DNA from: JAIBCC01 sp963763855
Lineage (GTDB): Bacteria > Acidobacteriota > Blastocatellia > Pyrinomonadales > Pyrinomonadaceae
Direction: 5' to 3'
NCBI GenBank assembly: GCA_963763855.1
Contig: CAVXPU010000005.1
Span: 2,294,001-2,358,000, forward strand
DNA length: 64,000 nt
In this document: positions 44,301 through 53,026 of the stretch, one piece after another
How the letters are laid out: each line of letters opens with the position of its first letter
Position numbering within the stretch: the first letter of the stretch is position 1
Program-made: the position numbers and the translations under genes
Notes under the pieces: generated by a model
Told to the model about the DNA's origin: nothing
Database searches by the model: none
Seen by the model: the letters and a program-made list of their open reading frames with translations, nothing else

Positions 44301-45983
44301 GGCTTTCGGTGACGGTTCAAAAAGATTATCTTCCTGTCCGATCATTGTCTCGGTTGAAGTTACGAGTTCTTCGCGAATCGCGTCAATCGGCGGATTGGTT
44401 ACCTGTGCAAATAATTGTTTGAAATAATTGTAAAGCAATTGCGACTTTTTCGATAAAACTGCGAGCGGCGTATCGTTGCCCATCGAACCTATCGCTTCCG
44501 CACCGCCAACCGCCATCGGTTGCAAAATCATCCGTAATTCTTCATTCGTATAACCAAACGCCCGTTGTCGCTGTAAAACAGTCTCGTGATTGGTTTTATT
44601 AACGAAAGGCGGCTCCGGCAAATCGTTAATATGGAGCATATTTTCGTCAAGCCATTGCCGATAAGGTTTCTCCTTGGCGAGTTTGTCTTTGATTTCTTCG
44701 TCGGCGATAATCCGACCTTCTTTCGTATCAACCAAAAACATTTTGCCAGGCTGCAAACGTCCTTTTTTCAATACGTTAGCAGGATCAACATCAAAAGTTC
44801 CAACTTCGGATGCCATCACAACCAATCCGTCTTTCGTCACCGTATAACGCGAGGGACGCAAGCCGTTTCTATCCAAAACCGCACCAATAATTTCGCCATT
44901 CGTGAACGTAATCGAAGCCGGACCATCCCACGCTTCGAGCAAACAAGAGTGAAATTCGTAAAACGCTTTCTTTTCGTCCGACATCGGATTCAGATCGGAA
45001 ATCGGTTCGGGAATCATCATCATTACGCCGTGCGGCAGAGTCCGCCCCGCTAAATGAATCATCTCAAGTGCGTTATCAAATGCTCCAGAATCGCTGACAT
45101 AAGCATCCAAAATACTCAAAGTTTTCTTAAAATCATTGCCAAAAAGGCTCGAATTAAGTCGTTGTTCGCGGGCATACATCCAATTTACGTTGCCCCGTAA
45201 TGTGTTAATTTCGCCGTTGTGGGCAATGTATCGAAGCGGTTGAGCCCGAGCCCAATTGGGAAAGGTGTTAGTCGAAAAACGCGAATGAACGACCGCAATC
45301 GCGGTTTCAAAAGCGACATCATTCAAATCTAAATAAAACGAAGCGAGCTGATGCGTTGTCAGCATTCCTTTGTAAATAATGGTTTTAGGCGAAAGACTTG
45401 AAACGTAAAATTTTTCGGCAAGGGCTTCATTTTCACGTGTTAGAAGTTCTTTTGTCCAACGACGCGTAACGTAGAGTTTTCTTTCAAAATGATCATTGGC
45501 ATATATTTTATCGGTTTTTCCAATGAAGACCTGTTTGATGTAAGGCTGAGATTTTTTGGCTGATTCTCCTAAATTCCAATTATTAACAGGCACGGTTCGC
45601 CAACCCAAAATCACTAGATCGTGTTCCTTGGCGATCTTTTCAAACTTAGCTTCACATTGCTCACGTTCCGCTAAATCATTTGGAAGAAACATCATTCCGA
45701 CAGCGTATTCGCCCGCTTCGGGCAAATCAATGTGCAATCTTTCACATTCACGGACAAAAAATTTATGCGGGATTTGCGTCAAGATTCCTGCTCCGTCACC
45801 AGTCGCTTCTTCCGCCCCGCTCGCCCCGCGGTGATCCATCCGAATAAGGCTTTCAATTGCAATTTTTAGAATTTTATGTGATTTGCGTCCATGAATATCC
45901 GCGACAAAACCCACTCCGCAAGAATCGTGTTCAAACTGCGGATCATAAAGCCCCTGCCGAACAGGAGAAATTTCATTCTTCAT
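41397..45983 (-). CDS. gltB: Glutamate synthase large subunit
   Basis: The 1528-residue protein has an N-terminal class II glutamine amidotransferase domain with the Cys nucleophile in DSCGVGFVAD (after a 21-residue propeptide), a central domain, the FMN-binding synthase domain at about 850-1200 with the 3Fe-4S cysteines in CVMMRVCHLNTCPVGVATQ (about 1145-1160), and a C-terminal GXGXG beta-helix. Residue GHDGGTGASPL near 1060 is a conserved glutamine-binding loop. It combines 2-oxoglutarate and glutamine to two glutamates with GltD. The length is typical, and no frameshift is seen over 4.6 kb. Confidence 0.97.
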   Translation of the reverse strand: MKNEISPVRQGLYDPQFEHDSCGVGFVADIHGRKSHKILKIAIESLIRMDHRGASGAEEATGDGAGILTQIPHKFFVRECERLHIDLPEAGEYAVGMMFLPNDLAEREQCEAKFEKIAKEHDLVILGWRTVPVNNWNLGESAKKSQPYIKQVFIGKTDKIYANDHFERKLYVTRRWTKELLTRENEALAEKFYVSSLSPKTIIYKGMLTTHQLASFYLDLNDVAFETAIAVVHSRFSTNTFPNWARAQPLRYIAHNGEINTLRGNVNWMYAREQRLNSSLFGNDFKKTLSILDAYVSDSGAFDNALEMIHLAGRTLPHGVMMMIPEPISDLNPMSDEKKAFYEFHSCLLEAWDGPASITFTNGEIIGAVLDRNGLRPSRYTVTKDGLVVMASEVGTFDVDPANVLKKGRLQPGKMFLVDTKEGRIIADEEIKDKLAKEKPYRQWLDENMLHINDLPEPPFVNKTNHETVLQRQRAFGYTNEELRMILQPMAVGGAEAIGSMGNDTPLAVLSKKSQLLYNYFKQLFAQVTNPPIDAIREELVTSTETMIGQEDNLFEPSPKAAHQIKLNSFILTNTELEKLRYLGDSESDWGKSRFRSITIPMLFDREHGRQGLEWALDGLCHQASQAIKDGYDVFILSDRQMSEHRVPIPALLAVSTIHHHLTREGTRTQVGFVLESGEPREVHHFALLLGYGATAINPYLAFETIYDEIREGMWGFDEKEAIKNYVKSINKGVVKVLSKMGISTIQSYLGAQIFEAVGINQEVIDQYFTRTPSRIGGIGLDEIAGEAIKRHSQAFYQNRVSENLEIGGNYQWRSSGEFHLFNPNTIHTLQKACRNGDYGEFKKYSSLINDREKNQSTLRSLLRFKKTRQPIAIEEVESIEKIVQRFKTGAVSYGSISKEAHEAMAIAMNRIGGKSNTGEGGEDAERFEKLPNGDSKMSRIKQVASGRFGVTSHYLVNSDEIQIKVAQGAKPGEGGQLPGSKVYPWIAKTRHSTSGVGLISPPPHHDIYSIEDLAQLIFDLKNANQKARISVKLVAEAGVGTIASGVAKAKADVILISGHDGGTGASPLSSVKHAGTPWEIGLAETHQTLLLNNLRSRVRLETDGQLKTGRDVVIATLLGAEEFGFSTAPLVTLGCVMMRVCHLNTCPVGVATQNPDLRAKFSGDPNNVVNFMRFVASEVRELMADLGFRTINEMVGQTQVLEFEKNDGAKTLNLDFSAILHQPDVPESYGRYQQIEQNLELEKTLDETILLQLCKSALETGEKVSVELEICNTDRAVGTILGSEISRKFGAEGLPEDTINLKFYGSAGQSFGAFVPQGVTLTLEGDSNDYIGKGLSGGKIIVHKPKSSDFIADENIIIGNTAFYGATSGEAFISGIGGERFCVRNSGVNAVIEGVGDHGCEYMTAGRVIILGKTGKNFAAGMSGGIAFVFDESGSFPSLCNKEMVELTRLADEEEAEFVKSQIFKHIELTNSELATEILGNWEKNLENFVRVIPNDYKRVIEAQNKFTAQGQTKEEAEMSAFFENAA

Positions 45984-46258
45984 AACGAAACTCCAGAGTA
46001 ACTGCTACTTAGTAATGATGACTATTGCATTTACGTTTTGTGACTTCATTTATAACATATTTTTGTATAAACAAAAACTATTTTTTATGGATTTAGATAA
46101 TGAAAATTTATAATAATGCTGATGAATTTTGTGCATAATTGACCGAATTTGCTGTTGTAAAATGGGAACAAGGAGCAGTAGCGACCTGACACCAGCCCAC
46201 TCGCGGATCTGATTTTCTATTAGCCGTATGAAAAAAATATTGATAAAGTATTTCCGAT
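45984..46258. other. Gene-free interval between gltB and argB
   Basis: About 275 bases with a G/C-rich block (GCGACCTGACACCAGCC, about 46174-46190) in an A/T-rich surround. A minus-strand frame at 46050-46295 overlaps the argB start and has no family features. The block could be a leader stem-loop or another palindromic element. It also must hold the divergent promoters of gltB and argB; none is clear enough to place. Confidence 0.4.
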
Positions 46259-47149
46259 ATGATTCAGAAGAAATTAGACCTTTTACGCGAAGCACTTCCC
46301 TACATCCAACGATTCAAAGGCAAAACTTTCGTTGTTAAATTTTCGGGTAAAGTTACTGAAGATAAAGAAAATCTAGCTTCCCTAGCCGAAGAATTAGCCT
46401 TGATTCATCAGGTCGGGATTCGCGTTTGCGTAATTCACGGTGGTGGGAAACAATTGAGCGAATTAGCTCAAAAACTCGGCGTGGCTCAGACCGTAATTGA
46501 CGGACGAAGGGTAACAAACGACGATACTTTAGAACTCGCCAAGATGATTTTTGCAGGTAAAATCAACACCGAAATTTTAGCGGCACTGCGTCAACACGGA
46601 ACAGATGCCGTGGGGCTTTCGGGCGTGGACGGTGATGTAATTTCCGCAGTCAAACGTCCGCCAAAAGAGGTTTTGAATCGTGAAACAGGCGAGACTAAAA
46701 CAGTTGATTTTGGAAACGTTGGTGATGTGGTGAAGATAAACGAAAAGCTATTAAAATTGTTGCTGGAAAATGATTATTTGCCGGTTATTTCCTCGCTCGG
46801 AGCTGATTCTGACGGACAAATTTTCAACATCAATGCCGATACAGTCGCGGCGGAAATTGCAGTCAAACTCCAAGCCGAAAAACTTGTTTTGCTCTCTGAT
46901 GTCAACGGAATTTATCTTGATCCAAATGATGAAACAACCAAACTTTCCCGTGTTTCAATCTCCGAAGCCGAAGAAATGATTGCCAACGGAACTGCCACAG
47001 GTGGAATGATTCCGAAATTACAATCGCTGATCGGATTACTCAATCGAGGCGTAAAGTCGGCTCATATTATCGGCGGAAATGTAAGAAATGGGATACTTTC
47101 CGAAGTATTTACAGATGAAGGAATTGGGACAATGCTTTCGCCGTTTTGA
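46259..47149 (+). CDS. argB: Acetylglutamate kinase
   Basis: The 296-residue enzyme phosphorylates N-acetylglutamate, the step before ArgC. The amino-acid-kinase fold shows KFSGKVTEDKENL at 25, the glycine loop VIHGGGKQLSELAQKLG (about 62-78), LLSDVNGIYLD (about 215) and GGMIPKLQSLIGLLNRGVKSAHIIGG. It sits apart from the argC-argD run. An N-terminal helix before the core may indicate hexameric arginine-sensitive enzymes, although I cannot confirm this. If the downstream carbamoyltransferase is succinyl-specific, this enzyme would be expected to use succinylglutamate. Confidence 0.93.
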   Translation: MIQKKLDLLREALPYIQRFKGKTFVVKFSGKVTEDKENLASLAEELALIHQVGIRVCVIHGGGKQLSELAQKLGVAQTVIDGRRVTNDDTLELAKMIFAGKINTEILAALRQHGTDAVGLSGVDGDVISAVKRPPKEVLNRETGETKTVDFGNVGDVVKINEKLLKLLLENDYLPVISSLGADSDGQIFNINADTVAAEIAVKLQAEKLVLLSDVNGIYLDPNDETTKLSRVSISEAEEMIANGTATGGMIPKLQSLIGLLNRGVKSAHIIGGNVRNGILSEVFTDEGIGTMLSPF

Positions 47150-47175
47150 GTTCATATTTTGAGTTCATGTTTTGA

Positions 47176-47226
47176 GTCCCGCCTTTAGGCGGAAGCTACT
47201 CGGAATTTTCCGCCTAAAGGCGGGAC
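47176..47226. repeat. 17-bp perfect inverted repeat between argB and thrA
   Basis: GTCCCGCCTTTAGGCGG (47176-47192) faces CCGCCTAAAGGCGGGAC (47210-47226). Each arm itself folds as CCGCC-TTTA-GGCGG, so the element can form one long or two short stem-loops. It sits between the convergent ends of argB and thrA and may stop transcription in both directions, although it lacks a T-tract. Direct copies of TTTTGAGTTCAT precede it (47145-47175). Confidence 0.8.
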
Positions 47227-47232
47227 TTAGAA

Positions 47233-49680
47233 CTAATCTCTCGTTGCCCTAATAATATCCGCAAAAACTCCCGCTGCCGTCACATCTGCACCGGCACCTG
47301 CACCTTTTACTACTAAAGGCTGTTCGCTGTAACGATTCGTGAAAAACAGAATTGCGTTGTCTTTGCCTGAAAGATTGGCGAAATTGTGTTTAGAATCAAT
47401 ACTTTGCAAGCCGACTGAGGCTTTCCCGTTATCGAAAGTAGCAATATATTTCAGAATTAAATCGTTATTATTCGCCTCGTAGAGCATCGTTTTGAAATGT
47501 GTTTCATTTTTCGCCATCTCAGCATAAAAATCTTCCACGCTTCCGCTGAAACAAGATTCGGGCAGAAAAGATTTTATCGCAACATCGCTCATTTCGAGTT
47601 TGTAACCTGCTTCGCGGGCTAGAATCAGAATCTTTCTGGCAACGTCGGTTCCGCTTAAATCGAGACGCGGATCGGGCTCGGTAAAGCCTTCGTTTTGAGC
47701 CTGTTTGACGACTTCGGAAAATGAACGAGAACCGTCATAATTATTGAAAACAAACTGCAAAGTTCCCGAAAGAACCGCTTCTATGCGATTGATTTTGTCG
47801 CCGCTGGAACGCAAATCGTTGAGCGTATTGATAATCGGCAGACCTGCTCCGACATTTGTTTCAAACAAAAAATGCGTATTAAATTCACGAGCCAAATCTT
47901 TCAAACGCTTGTATTTAGCCAAATTAGAAGAAGCTGCGACCTTGTTGCAAGCGACGACGGAAACACTTTTTTCCAAAAGTTTTGGATAAATTTCAACTAA
48001 TTCCGAATTTGCCGTGACATCAACAAAAATTGAGTTTCGCAGATTCTTTTCGATAATCAATTCGGCGAGATTTTCGGGTGAAGAAACGTTTTCGGCGGCT
48101 GTCAACGCATCTTTATAATTGCTTAAATCTAGCCCTTCTTCATCAAAAAGCAGCTTTTTACTATTTGCCAAACCGACCACACGAAGATTCAAACGAAGAT
48201 TTTCCGTCACATAATCCGCTTGCTGTTTGATTTGTCCCAAAAGTCGGCTGCCAACCGTCCCGACTCCGGCAATATAAAGGTTGATTTGCTTATTACCGTC
48301 CGAGAAAAATTCCTCGTGCAAAGTGTTGATAGCTTTGCGAACATCTTTAGATTCAATAATTGCAGAGATATTTCGTTCGCTTGAACCCTGTGCAATCGCG
48401 AGAATATTGATGCCGTTATTGCCGAGCGTGGCAAACATTTTACCCGCAATTCCTGTGTGAGATTTCATGTTGTCGCCCACTACGGCAAGAATCGCACGAT
48501 CCATTTCAACTCGTAAAGGCTCAATTTTTCCGGAATTTATTTCGTGTTCAAATTCTTCGTCAACCACTTGCTTTGCCAAATCGCTGTATTTTGCATCAAT
48601 CGCCACACAAATTGAATGTTCGGAAGAACTTTGTGTAATCAAAATAACATTAATTTTCGACTTGGAAAGAGCGTAAAAAAGACGTTTTGAAAACCCGGGA
48701 ATACCAACCATTCCGCTGCCTTCAAGATTCAAAACGCATATTTTATCGATGCTGGAAATGCCCCGGATAATGTCAGATTCGTCTTTTGCTTCCGCCTCAA
48801 TTAGCGTTCCAAAATCATCGGGAGCAAAAGTATTTTTTACTAAAACCGGAATCTCTTTTGTCATCACAGGCTGAATAGTTGGCGGATAAATAACCTTTGC
48901 ACCAAAGTGTGAAAGCTCCATCGCTTCGCGGTAAGTAATGCTCGGAATTTCGCGAACATTGCGGACAAAACGCGGGTCAGCCGTCATCATTCCTGAAACA
49001 TCTGTCCAGATTTCCAGAACTTTTGTGTTTAATGCGGCAGCTAATATCGCACCTGTATAATCAGAACCTCCGCGACCCAGAGTTGTTGTCGAACCGTTTT
49101 TATCAGAAGCGATGAAGCCGGGCACAATGAAAAGTTCGGTGGCTACTTCGGCAAAGTAATCCGTTATCTGTGAATTAGTTACGGGAAAATCAACTGCTGC
49201 ATTAACAAAATTTGAATCCGTTTGAATGAGCTCCCGGGAATCTTTCCATATATTATCAACCTTCATCGAATCAAGAGTTGCGGAAACAATTTTAGTTGAA
49301 AGAATTTCCCCGAAGCTGACGATTCTATCAAGTGTTCGTGCCGAAAGTTCACCAAGCAAAAACACACCATTACAAATGCTGCTTAGTTCATTGAGATAAG
49401 TTGAAATCTCATCATTAATTAAAACTCGGTCGCCTGCAGGAATTAAAGCATTCACAGCTTCAAAATGTTTGTTTTCAATGAGTTGTATCTTTTCGGTAAA
49501 ACTGCTGTCGCCGGATTCAGCAAGTTTGCCTGTTTCAATCAAGGCATCAGTCGTTCCCTGCATTGCCGATAAAACGACGATACAACGCTCTTTTTGTGCC
49601 GCGTTTTTTACGATTTCAATAACCTTGCTAATATTTTCTGCGTTTCCAACCGATGACCCGCCAAACTTTAATACTTTCAT
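47233..49680 (-). CDS. thrA: Bifunctional aspartokinase/homoserine dehydrogenase
   Basis: The 815-residue fusion starts MKVLKFGGSSVGNAENI, the aspartokinase signature, with TTLGRGGSDYTGAI near 200. Two ACT-type regulatory segments follow at about 320-450. The homoserine dehydrogenase half begins around 470 with the NAD(P) motif LYIAGVGTVGSRLLGQI and contains VACNKVAAS, LFETNVGAGLPIINTL and the catalytic GTDVARKILILAREAG. It acts at two steps of the Thr/Met pathway. It precedes thrC with a 4-base overlap. Which amino acid inhibits it is not visible. Confidence 0.95.
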   Translation of the reverse strand: MKVLKFGGSSVGNAENISKVIEIVKNAAQKERCIVVLSAMQGTTDALIETGKLAESGDSSFTEKIQLIENKHFEAVNALIPAGDRVLINDEISTYLNELSSICNGVFLLGELSARTLDRIVSFGEILSTKIVSATLDSMKVDNIWKDSRELIQTDSNFVNAAVDFPVTNSQITDYFAEVATELFIVPGFIASDKNGSTTTLGRGGSDYTGAILAAALNTKVLEIWTDVSGMMTADPRFVRNVREIPSITYREAMELSHFGAKVIYPPTIQPVMTKEIPVLVKNTFAPDDFGTLIEAEAKDESDIIRGISSIDKICVLNLEGSGMVGIPGFSKRLFYALSKSKINVILITQSSSEHSICVAIDAKYSDLAKQVVDEEFEHEINSGKIEPLRVEMDRAILAVVGDNMKSHTGIAGKMFATLGNNGINILAIAQGSSERNISAIIESKDVRKAINTLHEEFFSDGNKQINLYIAGVGTVGSRLLGQIKQQADYVTENLRLNLRVVGLANSKKLLFDEEGLDLSNYKDALTAAENVSSPENLAELIIEKNLRNSIFVDVTANSELVEIYPKLLEKSVSVVACNKVAASSNLAKYKRLKDLAREFNTHFLFETNVGAGLPIINTLNDLRSSGDKINRIEAVLSGTLQFVFNNYDGSRSFSEVVKQAQNEGFTEPDPRLDLSGTDVARKILILAREAGYKLEMSDVAIKSFLPESCFSGSVEDFYAEMAKNETHFKTMLYEANNNDLILKYIATFDNGKASVGLQSIDSKHNFANLSGKDNAILFFTNRYSEQPLVVKGAGAGADVTAAGVFADIIRATRD

Positions 49681-50990
49681 ATTTTATCCAACAAAATCTC
49701 TTTCAAATCTTCGTAATTAACTCTCATTTCAATACTCTGCTTTCCCCGATTCAGCAAATCATTTACCACATCCGGAATTACTCCAAATGTACCGATAATT
49801 TCTTCCACGGAATCAAATTTTACAGGGTGTGCCGTTTCCATAAAATAACCTTTATCTTCGTTATTTTCAGCTAAATACGCATCCAAAGCATAATAGCCGA
49901 CCGCCCCATGAGGATCGAGTACATAGTTGTATTTCTGATAAACTTCCCGCATCATTTTTGCAGTAATTTCATCCGAAATACTTACGGCAATCATCTTTTC
50001 TTTGAGATTCAAATAACTATTATCAAACATCTGCAATATCCTCACAAAATTGGAAGGATTTGCAACATCCATTGCATTAGAAATCGTTGTAACTGAGGGC
50101 TTTATGTCAAACTTGCCACTTTGTAAAAACATTGGCACAACGTCATTTGCGTTCGTTGCGGCAATAAATTTTTTGACCGGCAAACCAGAAATATGTGCCA
50201 AAATTCCCGCACAAATATTGCCAAAATTCCCGCTCGGAACACTGATAATTGGTAATTCGTAACTCGTAATTCGTAATTCGCTCTGCCACTGTTGATACGC
50301 GTAAAAATAATAAAACTGTTGCGGCAACCAACGTGCAATGTTTATCGAATTTGCTGAAGTGAGAAATACTTTTTCCTTAATGCTTTCGTCCGCAAGTGAT
50401 TGTTTTGCAAGGGCTTGGCAATCATCAAAAGTTCCTTCAACTTCAAGAGCCGTGATATTTTTGCCTAAAGTAGTAAGCTGCAATTCCTGCACTCGCGAAA
50501 CTTTTCCCTTTGGATAAAGAATTACGACTTCAACACCTTCAACATCGTAGAAACCATTCGCCACGGCTCCGCCCGTATCTCCTGATGTGGCAACAATTAC
50601 AATGGTCTTTTCTTTTTTTTCCTGCGAAAAATACTGCAAGCATCGGCTCATAAATCTCGCACCGACATCTTTAAAAGCGAGAGTAGCACCGTGAAATAAT
50701 TCAAGAGTTGAAATATTTTCGGTAATTTTCACCAAAGGAAAGTCAAAATTTACGGTTTCTTCGCAGATCGCAAAAAGCCTTTCGTCATCTATCTCATTGC
50801 CAACAAATGGTTTAATAACTTCGAAAGCAATCTGTGCTTTCGATTTATCAACGAAATCGACCCAAAATTCTGGCGAAAGCTTTGGAATTATTTCGGGAAA
50901 ATAAAGTCCTTTGTCGCTTGGCTGCCCGTTTAGAGTTGCTTCGCGGAAACTGGCATGAGCGGATTTTCGGTTTGTGCTAAAGTATTGCAT
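49677..50990 (-). CDS. thrC: Threonine synthase with a repeat-derived insertion
   Basis: The 437-residue PLP enzyme converts phosphohomoserine to threonine. The PLP lysine lies in LFHGATLAFKDVGARFM (about 105-121), the phosphate-binding loop in VIVATSGDTGGAVANGF and SVPSGNFGNICAGILAH (about 252-268) is intact. Just before the last motif are residues SELRITSYELPI, encoded by a tandem AATTACG-type repeat (50247-50280). The family normally has a short variable turn there. It overlaps the thrA start by 4 bases and is divergent from thrB. Confidence 0.94.
   Translation of the reverse strand: MQYFSTNRKSAHASFREATLNGQPSDKGLYFPEIIPKLSPEFWVDFVDKSKAQIAFEVIKPFVGNEIDDERLFAICEETVNFDFPLVKITENISTLELFHGATLAFKDVGARFMSRCLQYFSQEKKEKTIVIVATSGDTGGAVANGFYDVEGVEVVILYPKGKVSRVQELQLTTLGKNITALEVEGTFDDCQALAKQSLADESIKEKVFLTSANSINIARWLPQQFYYFYAYQQWQSELRITSYELPIISVPSGNFGNICAGILAHISGLPVKKFIAATNANDVVPMFLQSGKFDIKPSVTTISNAMDVANPSNFVRILQMFDNSYLNLKEKMIAVSISDEITAKMMREVYQKYNYVLDPHGAVGYYALDAYLAENNEDKGYFMETAHPVKFDSVEEIIGTFGVIPDVVNDLLNRGKQSIEMRVNYEDLKEILLDKI
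50247..50280. repeat. AATTACG-type tandem repeat inside thrC
   Basis: TAATTCGTAACTCGTAATTCG plus flanking degenerate units runs in tandem 7- to 8-base steps and is translated in frame as a loop of ThrC. The same unit (NYELRIT-type in translation) is a known kind of short tandem repeat in intergenic DNA of several phyla. Confidence 0.7.
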
Positions 50991-51068
50991 TCGGTTAGAG
51001 TTTAAGCGATTAGCTCAATTCTTAATCATAATACAAACTTCTATTGTTTGGAAAATCATAAGATATAT

Positions 51069-51992
51069 ATGAAAGAAATTAGTGTTTTGGCACCCGCGAC
51101 TGTGGCTAATGTAGTTTGCGGATTTGATTGTTTGGGGTTTGCTCTAACCGAGCCTAATGACCTGATGACTTTGTGTTTGATCGATGAGCGAACCGTGAAA
51201 ATTAAACATTTAGACGCGTTTAATATGCCGTGTGATCCAGAGAAAAACGTTGCAGGCAAAGCACTTCTGGCAGTTTTAGAGCGAATTAACGAACCGATTG
51301 GCTTTGAAATTGAAATTACAAAAAACATCAAGCCCGGAAGCGGTATCGGATCGAGTGCGGCGAGTGCTGCCGGAGCAGTCGTTGCCGCAAACAGACTTCT
51401 GAATGATAGATTTTCTGCAAACGAATTAATCGAATTGGCAATGCAAGGCGAAATGATTGCGAGCCAGGCGAAACACGCCGACAATATTGCACCCTGTATT
51501 TTAGGCGGCTTTACATTGGTCAGATCAGTTGAACCAATGGACGTTGTTTCTATCGAATTTCCAAAACTTTACGCCACGGTTATGCATCCGCAAATTGAGA
51601 TTAAAACGGCAGATGCCCGAGAAATGCTGCCCAAAGAAGTAGCTTTGAAATCGGCAGCAAAGCAATGGGCGAATGTTGGAGCCTTGGTGGCGGGTTTGCA
51701 AAAAGGCAATTACGAACTGATTTCGCGTTCTCTTGAGGACATAATAGTCGAACCTGTCAGAAAAACTTTGATTCCGCATTTTGACGAAATTAAGGCGAAA
51801 AGTTTAGCAGCCGGAGCACTCGGCGGAGGTATTTCGGGTTCGGGTCCAAGTATTTTTATGCTGAGCAAAGCATATGAAATCGCGGAATTGGTAAAAACGA
51901 CAATGTGCGAAATTTATGGAAAAACTAGCATAGATTTTAATGTTTACGTTTCTGAAATTAACCCTCAAGGCGTAGTCGTTCGAGAAAGATAA
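51069..51992 (+). CDS. thrB: Homoserine kinase
   Basis: The ATG at 51069 gives 308 residues; a TTG at 51048 is in frame but adds unlikely residues. It is a GHMP kinase with the N-terminal APATVANVVCGFDCLGFAL, the ATP-binding loop PGSGIGSSAASAAGAVVAAN (about 90-109) and the C-terminal GISGSGPSIFML motif. It makes O-phosphohomoserine for ThrC. It is divergent from thrC and so is not in the same transcript, although the two genes belong to the same pathway. Confidence 0.94.
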   Translation: MKEISVLAPATVANVVCGFDCLGFALTEPNDLMTLCLIDERTVKIKHLDAFNMPCDPEKNVAGKALLAVLERINEPIGFEIEITKNIKPGSGIGSSAASAAGAVVAANRLLNDRFSANELIELAMQGEMIASQAKHADNIAPCILGGFTLVRSVEPMDVVSIEFPKLYATVMHPQIEIKTADAREMLPKEVALKSAAKQWANVGALVAGLQKGNYELISRSLEDIIVEPVRKTLIPHFDEIKAKSLAAGALGGGISGSGPSIFMLSKAYEIAELVKTTMCEIYGKTSIDFNVYVSEINPQGVVVRER

Positions 51993-52016
51993 ACATTGGC
52001 TTGTGAAAAAAATATG

Positions 52017-52044
52017 TTGATAATGTTGGAAATTTCAGTATAAT
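52017..52044 (+). promoter_or_regulatory. Sigma-70-type promoter of the TonB-C/SLH-like gene
   Basis: TTGATA (52017-52022) and TATAAT (52039-52044) are separated by 16 bases. AGGAG at 52065-52069 is 6 bases before ATG 52076, so the promoter-to-start distance is about 25 bases. Confidence 0.65.
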
Positions 52045-52075
52045 CTGGCTGGTTGTCGTAAATTAGGAGTAAATG

Positions 52076-53020
52076 ATGTCAAAAAAGTTATTTAGTTTAG
52101 TCATTATTATCACCTGCCTATTGTTGCCTAATGACGCTTCGGGACAGAGCAAAAATTCAAATTCTACAATTCAAAACCTTGAAAAAAACTGCAAAGCTTT
52201 CGTAAACGGTAAGCTGCTCAATAATCCAAAACCTATCTATCCCGCTGAAGCGAAGTTAGAAAGAACCAGCGGCAAAGTGGAAGTTGCTGTTGAGATTGAT
52301 GAGAAAGGAAAAGTTGTTGGAATTGAATCGATTAATGGAGATAAATTGCTCACAAAAGCAGCTTCTGAAGCTGCTTTGAAGGCGTTATTTTCTCTAACGA
52401 TGTGTGATGGAAAACCAACCAAAACTATCGGCATAATCACGTTTAATTTCTCACCACTTCCATTGCAGAGTGAATTTTTCAAGCCCGCACGAATTGAAGA
52501 TTTGTCCGATTTGCGTAGTGAGGATAAATATTATGAGTCGCTTTTATTTTTGACCGAAAATTATCAGATCGCTTTTGCGTATTCCGACCAAAAATATCAT
52601 CCGGAAATGCCGCTGACAAAAGGCGATTTTGCACATTTCCTCAAACAAACGCTTCAATTGCTTGATTCAAGAGCGGCAATTTCAAATAAAAATCTTGAAG
52701 AATTCAAGCTTTATAATTCCTTTAATCCCTATAATTTACAGAAGATTAATTACAATCCGATAAGTCCTTCTACAGGGTCGCTAAAAACATTGGTGCAAGA
52801 GTACAAAATAGTTTTGGCAGATTCGGACGGAAATTTTCTAGAAGAATCCCCTATGACTCAAAAAAATGTAAATGAAATCTGGCGAGGAATATTTGGCGAA
52901 GACGTAATTCCGATAAATTTTCTTTCTGATATTGAAACGGAAAAAGAGATGTCACGTGGAGACTTTGCTATTTACCTAACCGAATCGCTCGAAATTTTAA
53001 CCTATAAATTACTCCCTTAA
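52076..53020 (+). CDS. Secreted protein with TonB C-terminal-like and SLH-like domains
   Basis: The 314-residue product (ATG 52076 fits the AGGAG spacing; ATG 52073 is alternative) has a signal peptide (to about residue 25). Residues about 50-130 match the TonB C-terminal pattern (PKPIYPAEAKLERTSGKVEV, then VVGIESINGDKLL and a carboxyl ALKALFS). Residues about 155-310 resemble degenerate S-layer-homology repeats (NYQIAFAYSDQKYHPEMPLTKGD and EYKIVLADSDGNFLEESPMTQK). It may anchor in the envelope. This combination is unusual, but each domain call rests on pattern only. Confidence 0.7.
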   Translation: MSKKLFSLVIIITCLLLPNDASGQSKNSNSTIQNLEKNCKAFVNGKLLNNPKPIYPAEAKLERTSGKVEVAVEIDEKGKVVGIESINGDKLLTKAASEAALKALFSLTMCDGKPTKTIGIITFNFSPLPLQSEFFKPARIEDLSDLRSEDKYYESLLFLTENYQIAFAYSDQKYHPEMPLTKGDFAHFLKQTLQLLDSRAAISNKNLEEFKLYNSFNPYNLQKINYNPISPSTGSLKTLVQEYKIVLADSDGNFLEESPMTQKNVNEIWRGIFGEDVIPINFLSDIETEKEMSRGDFAIYLTESLEILTYKLLP

Positions 53021-53026
53021 GTAATT

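Noticed and set aside
46050..46295. Minus-strand frame between gltB and argB
   Set aside because: Overlaps the argB start, lacks a ribosome site and has no recognisable sequence.
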